Below, one piece after another: positions 37,218 through 46,953 of a DNA stretch of 64,000 bases. The stretch is from Castanea sativa (lineage: Eukaryota; Streptophyta; Magnoliopsida; Fagales; Fagaceae). Each line of letters begins with the position of its first letter. Within the stretch, counting starts at the first letter, position 1. The notes beneath the pieces are model-generated. The model was not told the DNA's origin. It did no database searches and was given only the letters and a program-made list of their open reading frames with translations. A program made the translations under genes and the position numbers. The stretch spans positions 44,599,501-44,663,500 of the forward strand of contig NC_134013.1 in the NCBI RefSeq assembly GCF_040712315.1. Reading direction: 5' to 3'.

Positions 37218-37562
37218 AAATTGTAGAAGTAGAAACAAATGAAATGCAATGCATAGTTTAATGAAAGAAGACATACTTCGAACATGACGGTCCTTGGGAG
37301 GGCACTCCACGTGATTGGTGGCCTTTACAATGGCAATGTCCAAATCCTTCCAACCAAGAAAACAACAACAACAACAACAACAACAAAATTATAAATTAAA
37401 ATAAATAAAAAAAAGCAAGAAATAGAGAAAACAAAACATAATGGAGGTGGTGGTGTGTATGTATATAAATACCTTGAAATCGCTGTTGACCTTGGCGAGG
37501 CCAACCATGGTGCTGTCTTTGAGAGCTCCATAGGCTTTTCTAAAGCTCTGAAAGGTACCCAT
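29991..37562 (-). CDS. ANTH-domain clathrin assembly protein (AP180/PICALM family), 15 exons, 573 aa
   Basis: Exons (high to low): 37562-37473, 37346-37277, 36832-36735, 36424-36286, 36157-36033, 35937-35845, 35697-35647, 35080-35015, 34913-34848, 34725-34645, 34560-34483, 31709-31533, 31433-31358, 30857-30742, 30386-29991. All introns are GT-AG and the frame is open from [16 protein letters not shown] to GNHTLI-stop. Exons 1-11 (residues 1-319) hold the ANTH domain. The phosphoinositide motif K-X9-K-X-R-H is present (K38, K48, R50, H51). The tail has an acidic proline-rich block (about 320-378), [20 protein letters not shown] at 480 and 550, DPF at 487 and 554, and a Gln-rich stretch. In the family, ANTH binds PIP2 and the tail binds clathrin/adaptors in endocytosis. 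It seems closest to the Arabidopsis At1g14910/At2g01600 group, from memory. Appears intact. Confidence 0.95.
32321..32610 (-). mobile_element. RTE-type LINE 3' remnant in intron 11
   Basis: On the minus strand the codons give [12 protein letters not shown], then a stop, FGHA, a stop, and RRAINALV. This is the C-terminus of RTE reverse transcriptases (usually LRWFGHVQRR). It is followed by a 3' end complementary to ACAACAACACCAAGCCTTAG, the GTT-rich tail typical of these elements. About 290 bp remain. It lies in the 2.77-kb intron 11 in the same orientation as the host gene. Confidence 0.8.
35444..35461 (+). repeat. G homopolymer in intron 7
   Basis: A run of about 16 or more G, preceded by GGGGTC, within intron 7 of the host gene (C-rich on the transcribed strand). 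Length is likely to be unstable or misread. Confidence 0.7.
37162..37215. repeat. (AT)n microsatellite in intron 2
   Basis: About 27 AT units in the intron between exons 2 and 3 of the host gene. A simple repeat with no other meaning seen. Confidence 0.95.
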
Positions 37563-37800
37563 TTGGAATAATAATAATAATGTGTTGGTATTGCTGAAAC
37601 TTGTTTATTGTTTGTGTGATCTCTCAGAGAGATCGATAGAGATTAAAAAAAAAAAAAAAACAAGAAGAAGAAGAAGGAGATGAATGTCTTTCTTTGTTTC
37701 TTCTCCGTAACCGTGTCATGCCAACAACAACGAACAACCAACGACTCTCTCTCTCTCTCCCTCCAAAATGTTCGCAACCAACGATAAACTAATATGTTAA
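37563..37800 (-). promoter_or_regulatory. 5' leader and proximal promoter of the clathrin-assembly gene
   Basis: Upstream of the ATG the minus strand shows TTATTATTATTATTCC, a T-run (37645-37661), CTT repeats (37663-37678) and a GA tract (GAGAGAGAGAGA, about 37742-37760). GA/CT-rich leaders are common at plant housekeeping promoters. I see no convincing TATA box. Transcription start cannot be fixed from sequence. Confidence 0.5.
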
Positions 37801-38581
37801 AGGCCTATTTTCCTACTTTTCTTCTTCTTGTCTCTCCACTCTATCACCCTGCTGGAATTCATATTATTGTAACCATTATTATTTTGTTAACTTACTTAAA
37901 AATTAGTCTTTTTTTTTTTTTTTTTTTATTATATAATTATCTTATTATATTTCTCAAAAAAAAAAATCTTATTATAAATATATACATATATGAAGTTTTC
38001 TTTTTTTCTTTTTTTATAACAGATATATGAAGATTTCTTATTGTTAATGAGAGAATTCGGAGACAAACTTTTTTGAACAGAATTCCATCTCAATCTCAAA
38101 ATAGATAGTACCACATTAGTTTTTTAAGGGTTCAAAATAATACAAGTAATTGTTTTTAGTCTATAATATATATATATATATACCCATTAAAATTTTTAGC
38201 ATGTCATATTTGATATAGAATTTTATATACGTTCATGTTCAAATACAACCATAATAAATGCCTAAGAAGGTCCTAAACAAAAAATAAAAATAGGTTTGGC
38301 TTACCTTTAGTATATTTTTAGCTGAATATGTCATTTTGTTTTAAATATACAAAGGCAAGTAGTAGTGGGTTTTAATAATCTCTACTTTTTATTTAGTTAG
38401 TAGATGATGTAGCAGTTTCTCTTTAAAATAAAAGGAAATTCCTTTTAAAAATATACTAGAAGTAAGTTAAATCCAGTAAAAATAAAAAATCCAAGCATTT
38501 TGACTTTTGGTTGACCTTATAATATTATGTCTCATAAGCTTTTCAAGACCTTGTAATTATACATGTCATTATTTTAACATT
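37801..38581. other. AT-rich intergenic DNA, nothing recognised
   Basis: A/T-rich with T-runs at 37909-37927 and a short AT repeat at 38165-38180. No coding frame or element ends found. Confidence 0.6.
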
Positions 38582-39169
38582 TGATGGTGGTCTGAATTAA
38601 GTTCAATTCGTCCATGGTAGTCGTCCATGGTAGTCATCCATGATCAAACCGCATCCAAAACAATTCATAGGAAAGGGAACCCAACAAAAGTATCATGGAT
38701 ATGAATAGGATCCATCCATAAATATCATGATCGTCCAAAGCAACCTAGTCGTCCATGTCACATAGGAGCATGGACAACCAAGTGACACTTAATAAATTTC
38801 AAAGGATTTTTTTTTCTGCAAACACTAAGCAATTGGACTACGATCTATCATTCCAGAATGTAGGGAGGATTCCCTAAAATCCACTCCACTTTCTCCACTA
38901 ATTATACACATCTTCCATGATGGTAATGGATTCGAACAAGTAGACCCACTAAAAACTCCCAAAGGAATATAACTCCATCAGCCCAAGGTACGTTTTACTA
39001 TTCACATATTCACTATCTTTATGTTTTAGAGAGAAAATTAACTTAACCATCGAAAAGTCCTTGGCCGGTTCACACCAGTCACCCTTGACAGTCTTTCTCT
39101 TTCTTCTCAAGTCATCGAAACGTCATTGTAACCTGGAGCACTCAGTCTATTGATTTTCGTGCATCATCA
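38582..39169 (+). repeat. Element F 5' LTR (Tat-like Ty3/gypsy)
   Basis: 588 bp with ends TGATGGTG and CATCATCA (inverted match with one difference), followed by a PBS and a gag start. It contains several GTCCATGGTAGTC-type short repeats near 38612-38645. The 5' flank is ACATT; no second copy of the LTR or matching duplication is visible, so the element is truncated. Confidence 0.72.
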
Positions 39170-39170
39170 G

Positions 39171-39188
39171 TTGGTGCCGTCTATGGGA
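39171..39188 (+). promoter_or_regulatory. Element F primer-binding site
   Basis: TTGGTGCCGTCTATGGGA, one base after the LTR end. Sites of this form flank LTRs of Tat-group elements, and it parallels the site at 2653 in element B. Confidence 0.75.
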
Positions 39189-39244
39189 AATACAAGCAAA
39201 GTTGTGAAGTGTTAACCATCTTGCTTTCCAAGAAAAAAGGTTGC

Positions 39245-39700
39245 ATGGTTCGGACTAAGTCGATGGCCACAAGTCCAGAACACCAAGTGGGTGGAAATGC
39301 TTCTAGTCATCTCAACCACACATCGCCACTAATGACGGCTCTACTACTAGCATCTGTCCAACATCAACTACAGTCTATGGTAGCTGCCATGGTAGACTTA
39401 ACGCACCAAAACCAAGCAAGTGACGTCACCAGCGACAAATGGAAGGTCTTAGGCAGAATTTAGAGGCTGGAGAAGTGGACAACAATGCTGAGGGTGGAGA
39501 GCAGTCAAAAGGCACTGTCACACAAAGGGTGCCACATCTGGAGAAGGAGATGGATCAGATGAAAAAGGCCATGGAAGAGATGTGAGACTCCATGAGAAGG
39601 ACCAACCATGTGGATGATCTTGTCCACAGAAGGGATTCTCCTTTCATTGCGTCTATCACTAGTCACCCTTTGCCCATCCAAGTTCAAAATGCCTACCCTA
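39245..39700 (+). pseudogene. Element F gag N-terminus, truncated
   Basis: The start at ATG 39245 gives MVRTKSMATSPEHQVGGN. Frameshifted codons follow (EMDQMKKAMEEM, then RTNHVDDLVHRRDSPFIASI and LPIQVQNAYP), matching the region before the capsid domain of Tat-type gags, where PFTASI...PLP...KMP is usual. After about 39700 no gag similarity remains, and no protease or pol follows. It is the stump of an element. Confidence 0.7.
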
Positions 39701-40626
39701 AACTCATATTGGGACCTCTCCAAATTGGCTAAACAAAGTGCAGGAGCCCTTTCAAGTTTACCATGCTCCTATTGGGACCCTTGGAACGATAAGTCAGGTA
39801 GCTCTTGGAATTTTCCCCACCAAACCCGCCTACACCTTGTCTAATAATTAACTCTTTTTCAATTCCAACTGGTCAATTGCAATTTTGGCCCTAGGGAATG
39901 CAAGAATCACTTGACGGCTATGCGAACAATAATTAAAATGGGGATGAACAAATTCTTGTATTTACCACCATATATTTTGTGAAGAGGAAAAAAAAAAAAA
40001 AAGAGGTTGATTTATGGACTATGGAATAATAGACTTGTCACAAGTCATGACTATGGCATTGTTTTTGCCTTTTATTGTTGCTATTGTATAATCAATCAAT
40101 GCGTAAGTTGTTGGATTTTTATGTTTTAGTTAATCTTGTGTTGATGAATATGTAGTGTATAAAATTTTGTTCAGCAAATAAGATAATTGTGAATGAGTTC
40201 TGTAATTAGCCTTCTGAGTCCTATTGCATTTTAAATTTTTATACAGTCTAAATGTTGTTCTTTATGTATGAATATAATTGAAGAAAGTTCAAAAATTGAG
40301 GATGAATTAAAAAGATGAATTATATTAAAGTGTCCACATGACTTTTATTCTCTTGAAAACAAGGATTACATATCAAGAGTCTTCCATAAATGCCGAGACA
40401 GTTTTACAATCAAAATTTGATCCAAGAGAATAGAGAAGAGCCGAACATGATCCCATTATGAACAAAATTTTATTAAATTGTAGTCTTTGATTACAAAGCC
40501 ATAAAATTTTATCAAATTTAGTGGTGCTTAAGCTATTATTCTACATTTCAAAGTTTGTAAGTATTTTAGTTATTTTGAACGTTTTCGGGATGTTTACATT
40601 ATTCTTAGTGTTTTAGGGTTATTTTG
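39701..40626. other. Intergenic DNA, nothing recognised
   Basis: No coding region, terminal repeats or duplicated flanks recognised. The sequence is AT-rich with scattered poly-A. It includes the unexplained 3' border of element F. Confidence 0.55.
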
Positions 40627-41385
40627 TAGGGGTGTCAATTTGGGTTAGCATGTCGGGTTCGTGTGGTGTCGAGGTAGGGGTACTCGACTAAATAGCTTAA
40701 CCCTAACCCAACCCATTTAATAATTGTGTCATGATCCTTTAACCCTAACTCGACCTATTAATGAGGTGGGTTGACCTAACCCAACCCACTTAACACGCTT
40801 AATAAACAGGTCGTGTTGGGTTGACAAAAATGTGACATAACCCATTTCAACCTACTTAATATTAAATATAATATCCATCTAGAAATAAATATTCTTTACA
40901 TCCCAAAAATAAATAATATCCATCTAGAAATATAATATCCACCTACATACACTTCAAGTCTTCAACCCACATTCAAAATAATATGGTTCAATTTCTAATT
41001 ATACTAAGGTACGTAAAATTTGTAAAGTTCCAATTTCCAATTATACTCGTAAGTTTTTTGCAATTACTCACTTTTCATTTTAAGTTTAAAATATAGGCTG
41101 GATATAAAAGGTATTTGACAAATGTAAAATAAAATGAATATTTGTTTGTGATACAAGTTAAACAAGTTGTGTTAAATGGGTCATTTTAGGTTGACACAAA
41201 TAAAATGGTGTGTTAACTGTAGGTCATACGAGTTGACCCTCTTATGACCCGTTTCTTATCAGATTGCTTTCAGGTCAACCCGTTTATGACTCAAACTTGC
41301 TAAGGCCCAACCCTAACCTAACCTGCAAAAACCTGTTTTAGGTTCATGTCATGTTCACGGGTTGGGTCGAACATTAACACCCCTA
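40627..41385. mobile_element. hAT-like non-autonomous element, 759 bp
   Basis: Terminal inverted repeats TAGGGGTGTCAAT and ATTAACACCCCTA, with one mismatch, flanked by perfect 8-bp duplications TTATTTTG (40619-40626 and 41386-41393). Eight-base duplications and this terminus are typical of hAT elements. The inside is rich in GGGTTGACC/AACCCAACCC motifs on both strands, and no transposase frame is seen. Confidence 0.9.
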
Positions 41386-41393
41386 TTATTTTG

Positions 41394-41767
41394 TTCATTT
41401 TTAGTGTTTTTTTAATTTATTACTTTTGAAAGTTTAAAAGTGTATTTTAGTCATTTTTGAAACTTCAAGGGTTTATGGGTATCTTGGTTAGTTCAAGGTT
41501 TCAAGGACAGTTTTGTCATTTTTTCAGTCATTTTATATGCTCATGAGAGAATTTCAATCATTGACCTCCATGGGTTTGTGGGATTTTTTTGCGTAAATTA
41601 ACTAACCTCAATGGGTTTGTGAGACTTTTTTGTATGAATTTGGAAACCAAAAAAAAAAAAAGGCTAGTGTTTTGGTGTGGTGTTGTACATATGTAGTAGT
41701 AGTCCGGTTTGCAACTCTCCTTTAGGTCTATACATTTGGTAGATTTATTTTTTAAATTACAAATGTC
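41394..41767. other. Intergenic DNA with an imperfect 38-bp tandem duplication
   Basis: The stretch ACCTCCATGGGTTTGTGGGA with its T-run (about 41563-41600) is repeated as ACCTCAATGGGTTTGTGAGA (about 41606-41645). Nothing else is recognised before the plant-mobile-domain fragment. Confidence 0.6.
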
Positions 41768-42420
41768 AAAATCTGCCAACACCCCTCCAGGATCCTAAAA
41801 TCCCGCTGTGAAGCTCGCCTCAGGAAAGCGATCAAAAAGCCGTAAGTGATGGACCCCTAGTCATATCTCCCAACATCGGAGACTGCTCTCATGGCCCACA
41901 ACAACTGGTAAGATAGCACTGATTGGTTGTTGCCAAAGAGGCAACTACTGAGGAAATACATAAAGAATCACGGAGATGAATGTCAGTCGAGGCTATATCC
42001 TAGGGGATGCTACCCTACAGCCACTTAGTATAGATTTGTGGCAATGCGGTAGGCCTAAAGTATGCTCTCGTGTCCTCAGTCAGGGGGAAAGGGATGCCCA
42101 AGAGCTCACAAGCTATCTCAAAGCTCATGTCATCAATTGGCATCGGGTACCCACCGAATCTAATGACCAGGATGGCCGTCCAGTCAAAAGGGAGAATAGT
42201 ATATACCCGCAGCTCAGATGAAAAGTGCTTGTCTCGACATGAAACCGCCACACCAAAGCCTCCCCAATCCTATGCCTCATGGTGTACAGGGGGATCCTCA
42301 AAAAATCCTCGAACCCCTGCTCTCCCAAGAAATCTGCATAGCACCAATGTCCAAAGGTTGTGGTTTTGTCAAAAGCTCTAAAGGCTAATCTCTCATTGAT
42401 CCCTAGTGGAGTTGCCATTT
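41768..42420 (-). pseudogene. Plant mobile domain fragment in sense orientation behind an Ogre-like PBS (E0)
   Basis: From the minus-strand ATG inside the PBS (42418) the frame reads FGHWCYADFLGEQGFEDFLR, TMRHRIGEALVWRFHVET and FHLSCG. After a one-base slip it continues YTILPFDWTAI, MSFEIACELLGIPFPLTED and RAYFRPTALPQI. This is the N-terminal part of a plant mobile domain (PMD). It corresponds to 49520-50095 on the opposite strand at roughly 80% nucleotide identity by eye. Similarity ends abruptly at 41768, inside the domain. PMD proteins occur both as host regulators and within transposons. Here the LTR and PBS context says transposon. Confidence 0.7.
42401..42420 (-). promoter_or_regulatory. 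Ogre-like primer-binding site next to the E LTR
   Basis: Minus strand AAATGGCAACTCCACTAGGG directly after the LTR end TGTTGACA. It matches the form ATGGCGACTCYRCTGGGGA that follows LTRs of Ogre-like elements, as I remember them. Confidence 0.72.
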
Positions 42421-45400
42421 TGTCAACACTTGGCCTCGATAACTAAAAAACCGTTGGGCCTTCGTTCAACCACCTGTCGTGGCAACGCTCCCACGTGTGC
42501 GGGGCTAGTTAAAGGCCTCTCTCAATAATGGTGTGGTTTGCACGGAGCTTCGAGTGCTCTCTCTCTCGAGGGAGGAAGGTAGGTCTACCTTTGGAGGTGT
42601 GGCAAGAATGTTAGCCAAATTTTAGGTGATTACCAAAGGTAAGTGAAGTCGCCACCAATCATTCGGTTTTTCTAAGGTGTGATTGGTCACCTGTTTCTAG
42701 TTGATTTTATTATCAATCCTAGGCTAAGAAAAATGACATTTTTCCTAATCTAATGTGGATGGCAAAAAATCTTGATTCTTGAGTCCGGAAGTTTGATTAT
42801 GTGTGGGGAAGGTGTTAGGCACCCCACAACGCCTGTCCAAGGACAGTTCTTTGTTTTGATAAAACCTTAATTTAAATAAGAGATTGGCAGTAAAAAACAT
42901 GATTTTGGCATTGGCTTTTAGGGCTTTGCATGCTTGCAGGGCTTTGAGGTTTGGCTTTTGAGTGGGTGTGGTCCCAATCTATGCTTTCCTAAGGCATTTA
43001 GGCAAAGTACAAGATTTCCACGGTGAAAATCCAGTGACATGTCACCTTACTTTCGCAACGAAAATTAGGCGTTGCTTTGCCTTAGGTGACATGGACTGTG
43101 ACAATCACACTAGAAGGGATGAGCAAGTATATATGTACATACATCATGTACAATGCAAGCACACAAAGTAGGAAAGTAAATGCCTACATCCCTAAAGCAT
43201 GGCCCAAAATATAGGTGTAGGAAAGTAAACAGGGGTCGCTATACTCTAAAGATGAGGATGAATGGTACATGACATGATATACCTAATACAACCCATCTAA
43301 GAGAGAAATGAGGGAGGAAGGAAGGGGGTTTAAAAGAGTACTTAATCAAATGGGAGAGTCTAGACCCCTAAATCTACTGAATATAGCCGCTTGGCTTATA
43401 TCCACATGCTCGCATCCTCACCCTTTTTGCTTGCACTTGGGAGATAGTGCCCTTAGCTCCATGCGTCCTCGCTCCATGTGTGTACATGCAAAGGCAAAGA
43501 CAAGAAACCAAAAGACAACCAATGGAAGGAAAAGATGCAAAGAGCATATGAAAGAGGCATAAAACAGATAAGCATGATAGATATGGCAAGCAAAGAAACG
43601 AGAAATCAAGCAAACAAGCGAGAAGGCAAATGAGCAAGAAAGCAAACAAAAGGTAGTGTCCGCAAAGGACAACTGTAGGTTTGGATCGAATGTCCATAAC
43701 TTCATTGTGTGGAAGCATCGACGACATACTAGCAAGCAATACTCTTGCATGGACATGTGAGCAAGTGTGTAAAGATGCATAAAAAGTCAATGAGTGGTGC
43801 GAACAGACATGGTAAGCATAGCATCGCACGAAGCAGAAAGGGAAGGGTATGTATGAAGCAACCTAGCATCTGGAGATGCTTCCCAAATGGTCACATCCAA
43901 ACAAGGCCTCATGGGCATCAGATGTAACCAAACAAGATCAAGCCCGCGGAGGGCATCAAGCATGACAGCCTAGAACAAGAGAGGCTAGCACAAGCATAAA
44001 GCATAGAAGCAAGCAAGCATAGACATGCAAATAAGATGATCCAAACCCTTTGATGTGGGCCTTGGTGTATGGACGATGACAAAGATCATAGGGTCTAGAT
44101 CGGGCTCTAACCATTAGGCCAAAACACAAGAAAATGCGATAAAATGAACAAAAGGGCTACAATAGCACATGGTGTGACAAAGAAGGTCTAGGCCTAAGCA
44201 CATAAACATGGCATGAAGCACACAAGCACATAGATGATGGCATAAAGCATGTTGTTTACATCTAAGCAAGCCATAGCTAGAGACATAATATCAAGCATGT
44301 GAGCATGTAGACCCAAACATCTGTACATGGGAAAGAAAAGCTCCAAGCATCAAAAGCATGGAATAAAGCATAAAACATGTAGAAGAAGCAACTAACACGT
44401 GAAGAAACATGGAAGCATATGGAAATAAGCTAAAAAGCATGCTAAAATCAAGATAAAGCAAGAATCATGCTAAATAAAGCAATAAATCATGTTATTAAGG
44501 CAAAAAGAGCAAGATAAATGCCAGAAAAAGATTTATAAAGTTAGGGGTATGGATAGTAGCTAAAAAGCTACATCCACACCCCTAAACCCTAAATCTAAGG
44601 TATAGAACCAAGGAAAAGAAGATTGGGTATAAGGATAATACCTTGTATTTTTGGTGAAGAGAAGAATCAAGAGGCTTTGATTTGTTTTGTGATTGTTTTT
44701 GTGTGTAAAAATGTGTTTGGAAGAGAGGGGAAATTTGTAGAAAATGTCCAGGTAGAGAGCAGGACCCAGGAAAGTCTCTTTTTTTTTTTTAGTCTGGAGG
44801 TGCCTGGGGCCTTTTATAGCCTCGACGCGCTTTAAGAGGTGGCTCACCTTGTAGTGCCGTCGACGGCCCTTCAAGACCCGCCACTTATGAATCTCCTTTA
44901 ATGGGGTTGATCTTGACATGTTTGGAAATATCTTGACTTCCAATTTCTAAAAAGTATGGAACTCAAATATCTAACGGTCGGATCAAAAGTTATGGCTCTA
45001 GGAAGTTAGCGGTGCATCGATTGGTAAGTTACCGATTTTTGTGATATCTTGACTGTTATAACTCCAATTTTGACCTATAAGTAGTCATTTGAATGAGAAT
45101 TTGATAATCTTCGCAATGGCATTGGGCTCAACCCGTTCTAGTAATTGGATTAAAATTAGGGTTTTTGGGGCCCACTAAAAGTCAACTCCAGGTCAAACGT
45201 GCCAAAAATCTCCGAGAAGCTCGGGTTTGATGAAAAACTATGAAAAGTGATATTTTGAGGGGATTTTGACCTTACTTGACTGTTGGCCAACCTAGGGTTG
45301 ACTGGGGGCGTTTTGGTCATTTTGGCTGAAAGAGGCACTTTGAGTGCTCTAGTGTCCGAACGGGTTGCGCCATGTCATTCGATATATTCTTGTGGCCCTA

Positions 45401-45476
45401 TAGAGAGAAGATGATATTTTTTGATTTTTTGGGGTCTGGCATGCAAATCAAGGGTGGACAAAATATGGTATCAACA
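42421..45476 (-). repeat. Ogre-like LTR of element E, 3056 bp
   Basis: On the minus strand it begins TGTTGATACCATATTTTG at 45476 and ends GTGTTGACA at 42421. Inside are a TATA box TATAAAAG (44818-44811), the landmark GGTGCCTAACACCTTCCCC (about 42832-42812) and GGTGGCGACTTCAC (about 42655-42640), all familiar from Ogre LTRs. A purine-rich tract precedes it and a PBS follows it. Between 43550 and 44500 the plus strand is rich in AAGCA/AAGCAT words. There is no second full copy in the window. Length is in the kilobase range usual for Ogre. Confidence 0.78.
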
Positions 45477-45489
45477 GCTGCCCCTTCTT
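45477..45489 (-). promoter_or_regulatory. Element E polypurine tract
   Basis: Minus strand AAGAAGGGGCAGC immediately before the LTR start TGTTGATACC. GGGGCAGCTGT-type junctions are common at the 3' LTR of Ogre/Tat elements. Confidence 0.7.
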
Positions 45490-45805
45490 TATCTGACTTC
45501 TCGAGTGCAATGAGAAGGGTCGGATAAAGAACATGATTTCAAATTTTGTCGCCCCCAAATTACGTGCAGAGGCTACTCATAATCAAGACCGGTTTTTACC
45601 TGGCTGGACCGACCTGCTATAGCTGCTTCTAAAATATTTTCTGGACTTGTCTCTAAGCTCTAGGGAAGGAAAAGGATTTTCTTTTTTTGGAAGTTTGAGC
45701 GAGTCAACTGGTCAACGTTGACTTGGTCAATGTTGACCAGCGGCCCTTTTGGGTGCGCCTAGTTGACTCGGCAGCCCAAGAAGGTGAACTGGGCAGCCCA
45801 GGTTC

Positions 45806-45813
45806 TATAAAAG
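45806..45813 (+). promoter_or_regulatory. TATA box for the plus-strand PMD gene
   Basis: TATAAAAG in TTCTATAAAAGCCCC, preceded by a GC-rich stretch with GTTGACT repeats. The position is about 330 bp inside element E from its 3' LTR and upstream of the plus-strand PMD coding exons. Promoter role is inferred. Confidence 0.55.
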
Positions 45814-46244
45814 CCCCTTTTGGCTCATTTTGACCTTATTTCACTCTTTCCTTTGACTTTTTACTTCTGCAAAATTCTCCGAAGCGACTACAAACTTAGC
45901 AGGTCCAGCTTTTTAGCTCTAGTTTGTTGCTGCAACCTTTTCAGCACTTGAGCCACTAGGGATGCATGCTAGTGTTTATTTTATTTTTGGTATTTTCATA
46001 AGCATATATATTTTTTGCCATGATTTATGCCATGCTATTTTAGAAAAATGCATATATATTTTTTTGCTTTTTGTCTGTGTTATATGGGTATGCAAATATG
46101 CGGAAACTCAAATGCTAAAAATAAAATACGGGACATAGGTAAGGGGACTTACCTAGTAGTCAGGAATAGTGGAAATGGTGAGACGTACGGCACGACATCT
46201 AGTTAGCCTCGGAATAGGATTAGACAAAGAGAATTGTGTGATAG

Positions 46245-46640
46245 TGAGCATACGGCACAACCGCTAGTTAACCCACGGTAAATTAGGAACCTAGAAACTT
46301 CTCAGTAACTTGATAGCTGTGATGGCGAGGCGTATGGCACAGCCACTAGTTAACCTCAAGATAGGATGTGAGCATACAGCACGGCCGCTAGTTAACCCAC
46401 TGTAGATCAGGAACTCAGAAACTCTTAGGAACTTGATAACTGTGGTGGCGAGGCATATAGTATGACCGCTAGTTAATCTCAAGATGGGATGTGAGCATAC
46501 GACACGACCGCTAGTTAACCCACTGTAGAGACATATGGCATGGCTACTAGATAGCCTCCAAATAAGATGCGAGCATACGGCACGACCGCTCGTTAACCCA
46601 CTGTAGGATGTGAGCATACGACACGGCCATTAGTTAACCC
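46245..46640 (+). repeat. Degenerate tandem repeats in the PMD gene leader/intron
   Basis: The block GAGCATACGGCACGACCGCT with AGTTAACCCACTGTA recurs at 46245, 46370, 46493, 46571 and 46613. It alternates with GGCGAGGC(A/G)TA...AGTTAACCTCAAG blocks. Confidence 0.82.
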
Positions 46641-46953
46641 ACTGTAAAGACTCTTGTAAGAATCTGTTTTCTTGTGAGAACATATGCTTGACTCAAACCT
46701 GCACAACAGGCTTAGGAAACAGTGTTAGTTTATAGGCATTGCTGTTTATTTCATGGGCTTACCACTTGTGTATGAATTTCTGGTTGTTTTGTAGATTATA
46801 CCTCAAAGGGTGAGTTCTAGAAGAGACCGGAGGAAGGCCCCCGTTTATGCTACGTCCCATGGGGACTCTTCTTCTAATGATGAGACTGTTTCCGCTAGTG
46901 AGTAGGCGGCTCGAGTTCTGCAAAGCCATTTTGACCGCGGGGGTGACGACATC

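Noticed and set aside
38582..39169. Treating this LTR as the partner of element B or E
   Set aside because: Its sequence, its PBS (TTGGTGCCGTCTATGGGA) and its gag start differ; only the PBS type resembles element B.
43374..43829. Two overlapping minus-strand open frames rich in Cys, Leu and Phe, resembling a membrane protein
   Set aside because: They lie in the AAGCA-rich part of the Ogre-like LTR; the composition is that of the complement of a purine-rich repeat, without conserved motifs.
46291..46617. Minus-strand open frame with repeated SGLTSGRAVCSHP-like segments, resembling a repeat protein
   Set aside because: The repeats follow the DNA tandem repeat in the leader of the antisense gene; no start context, domain or family.
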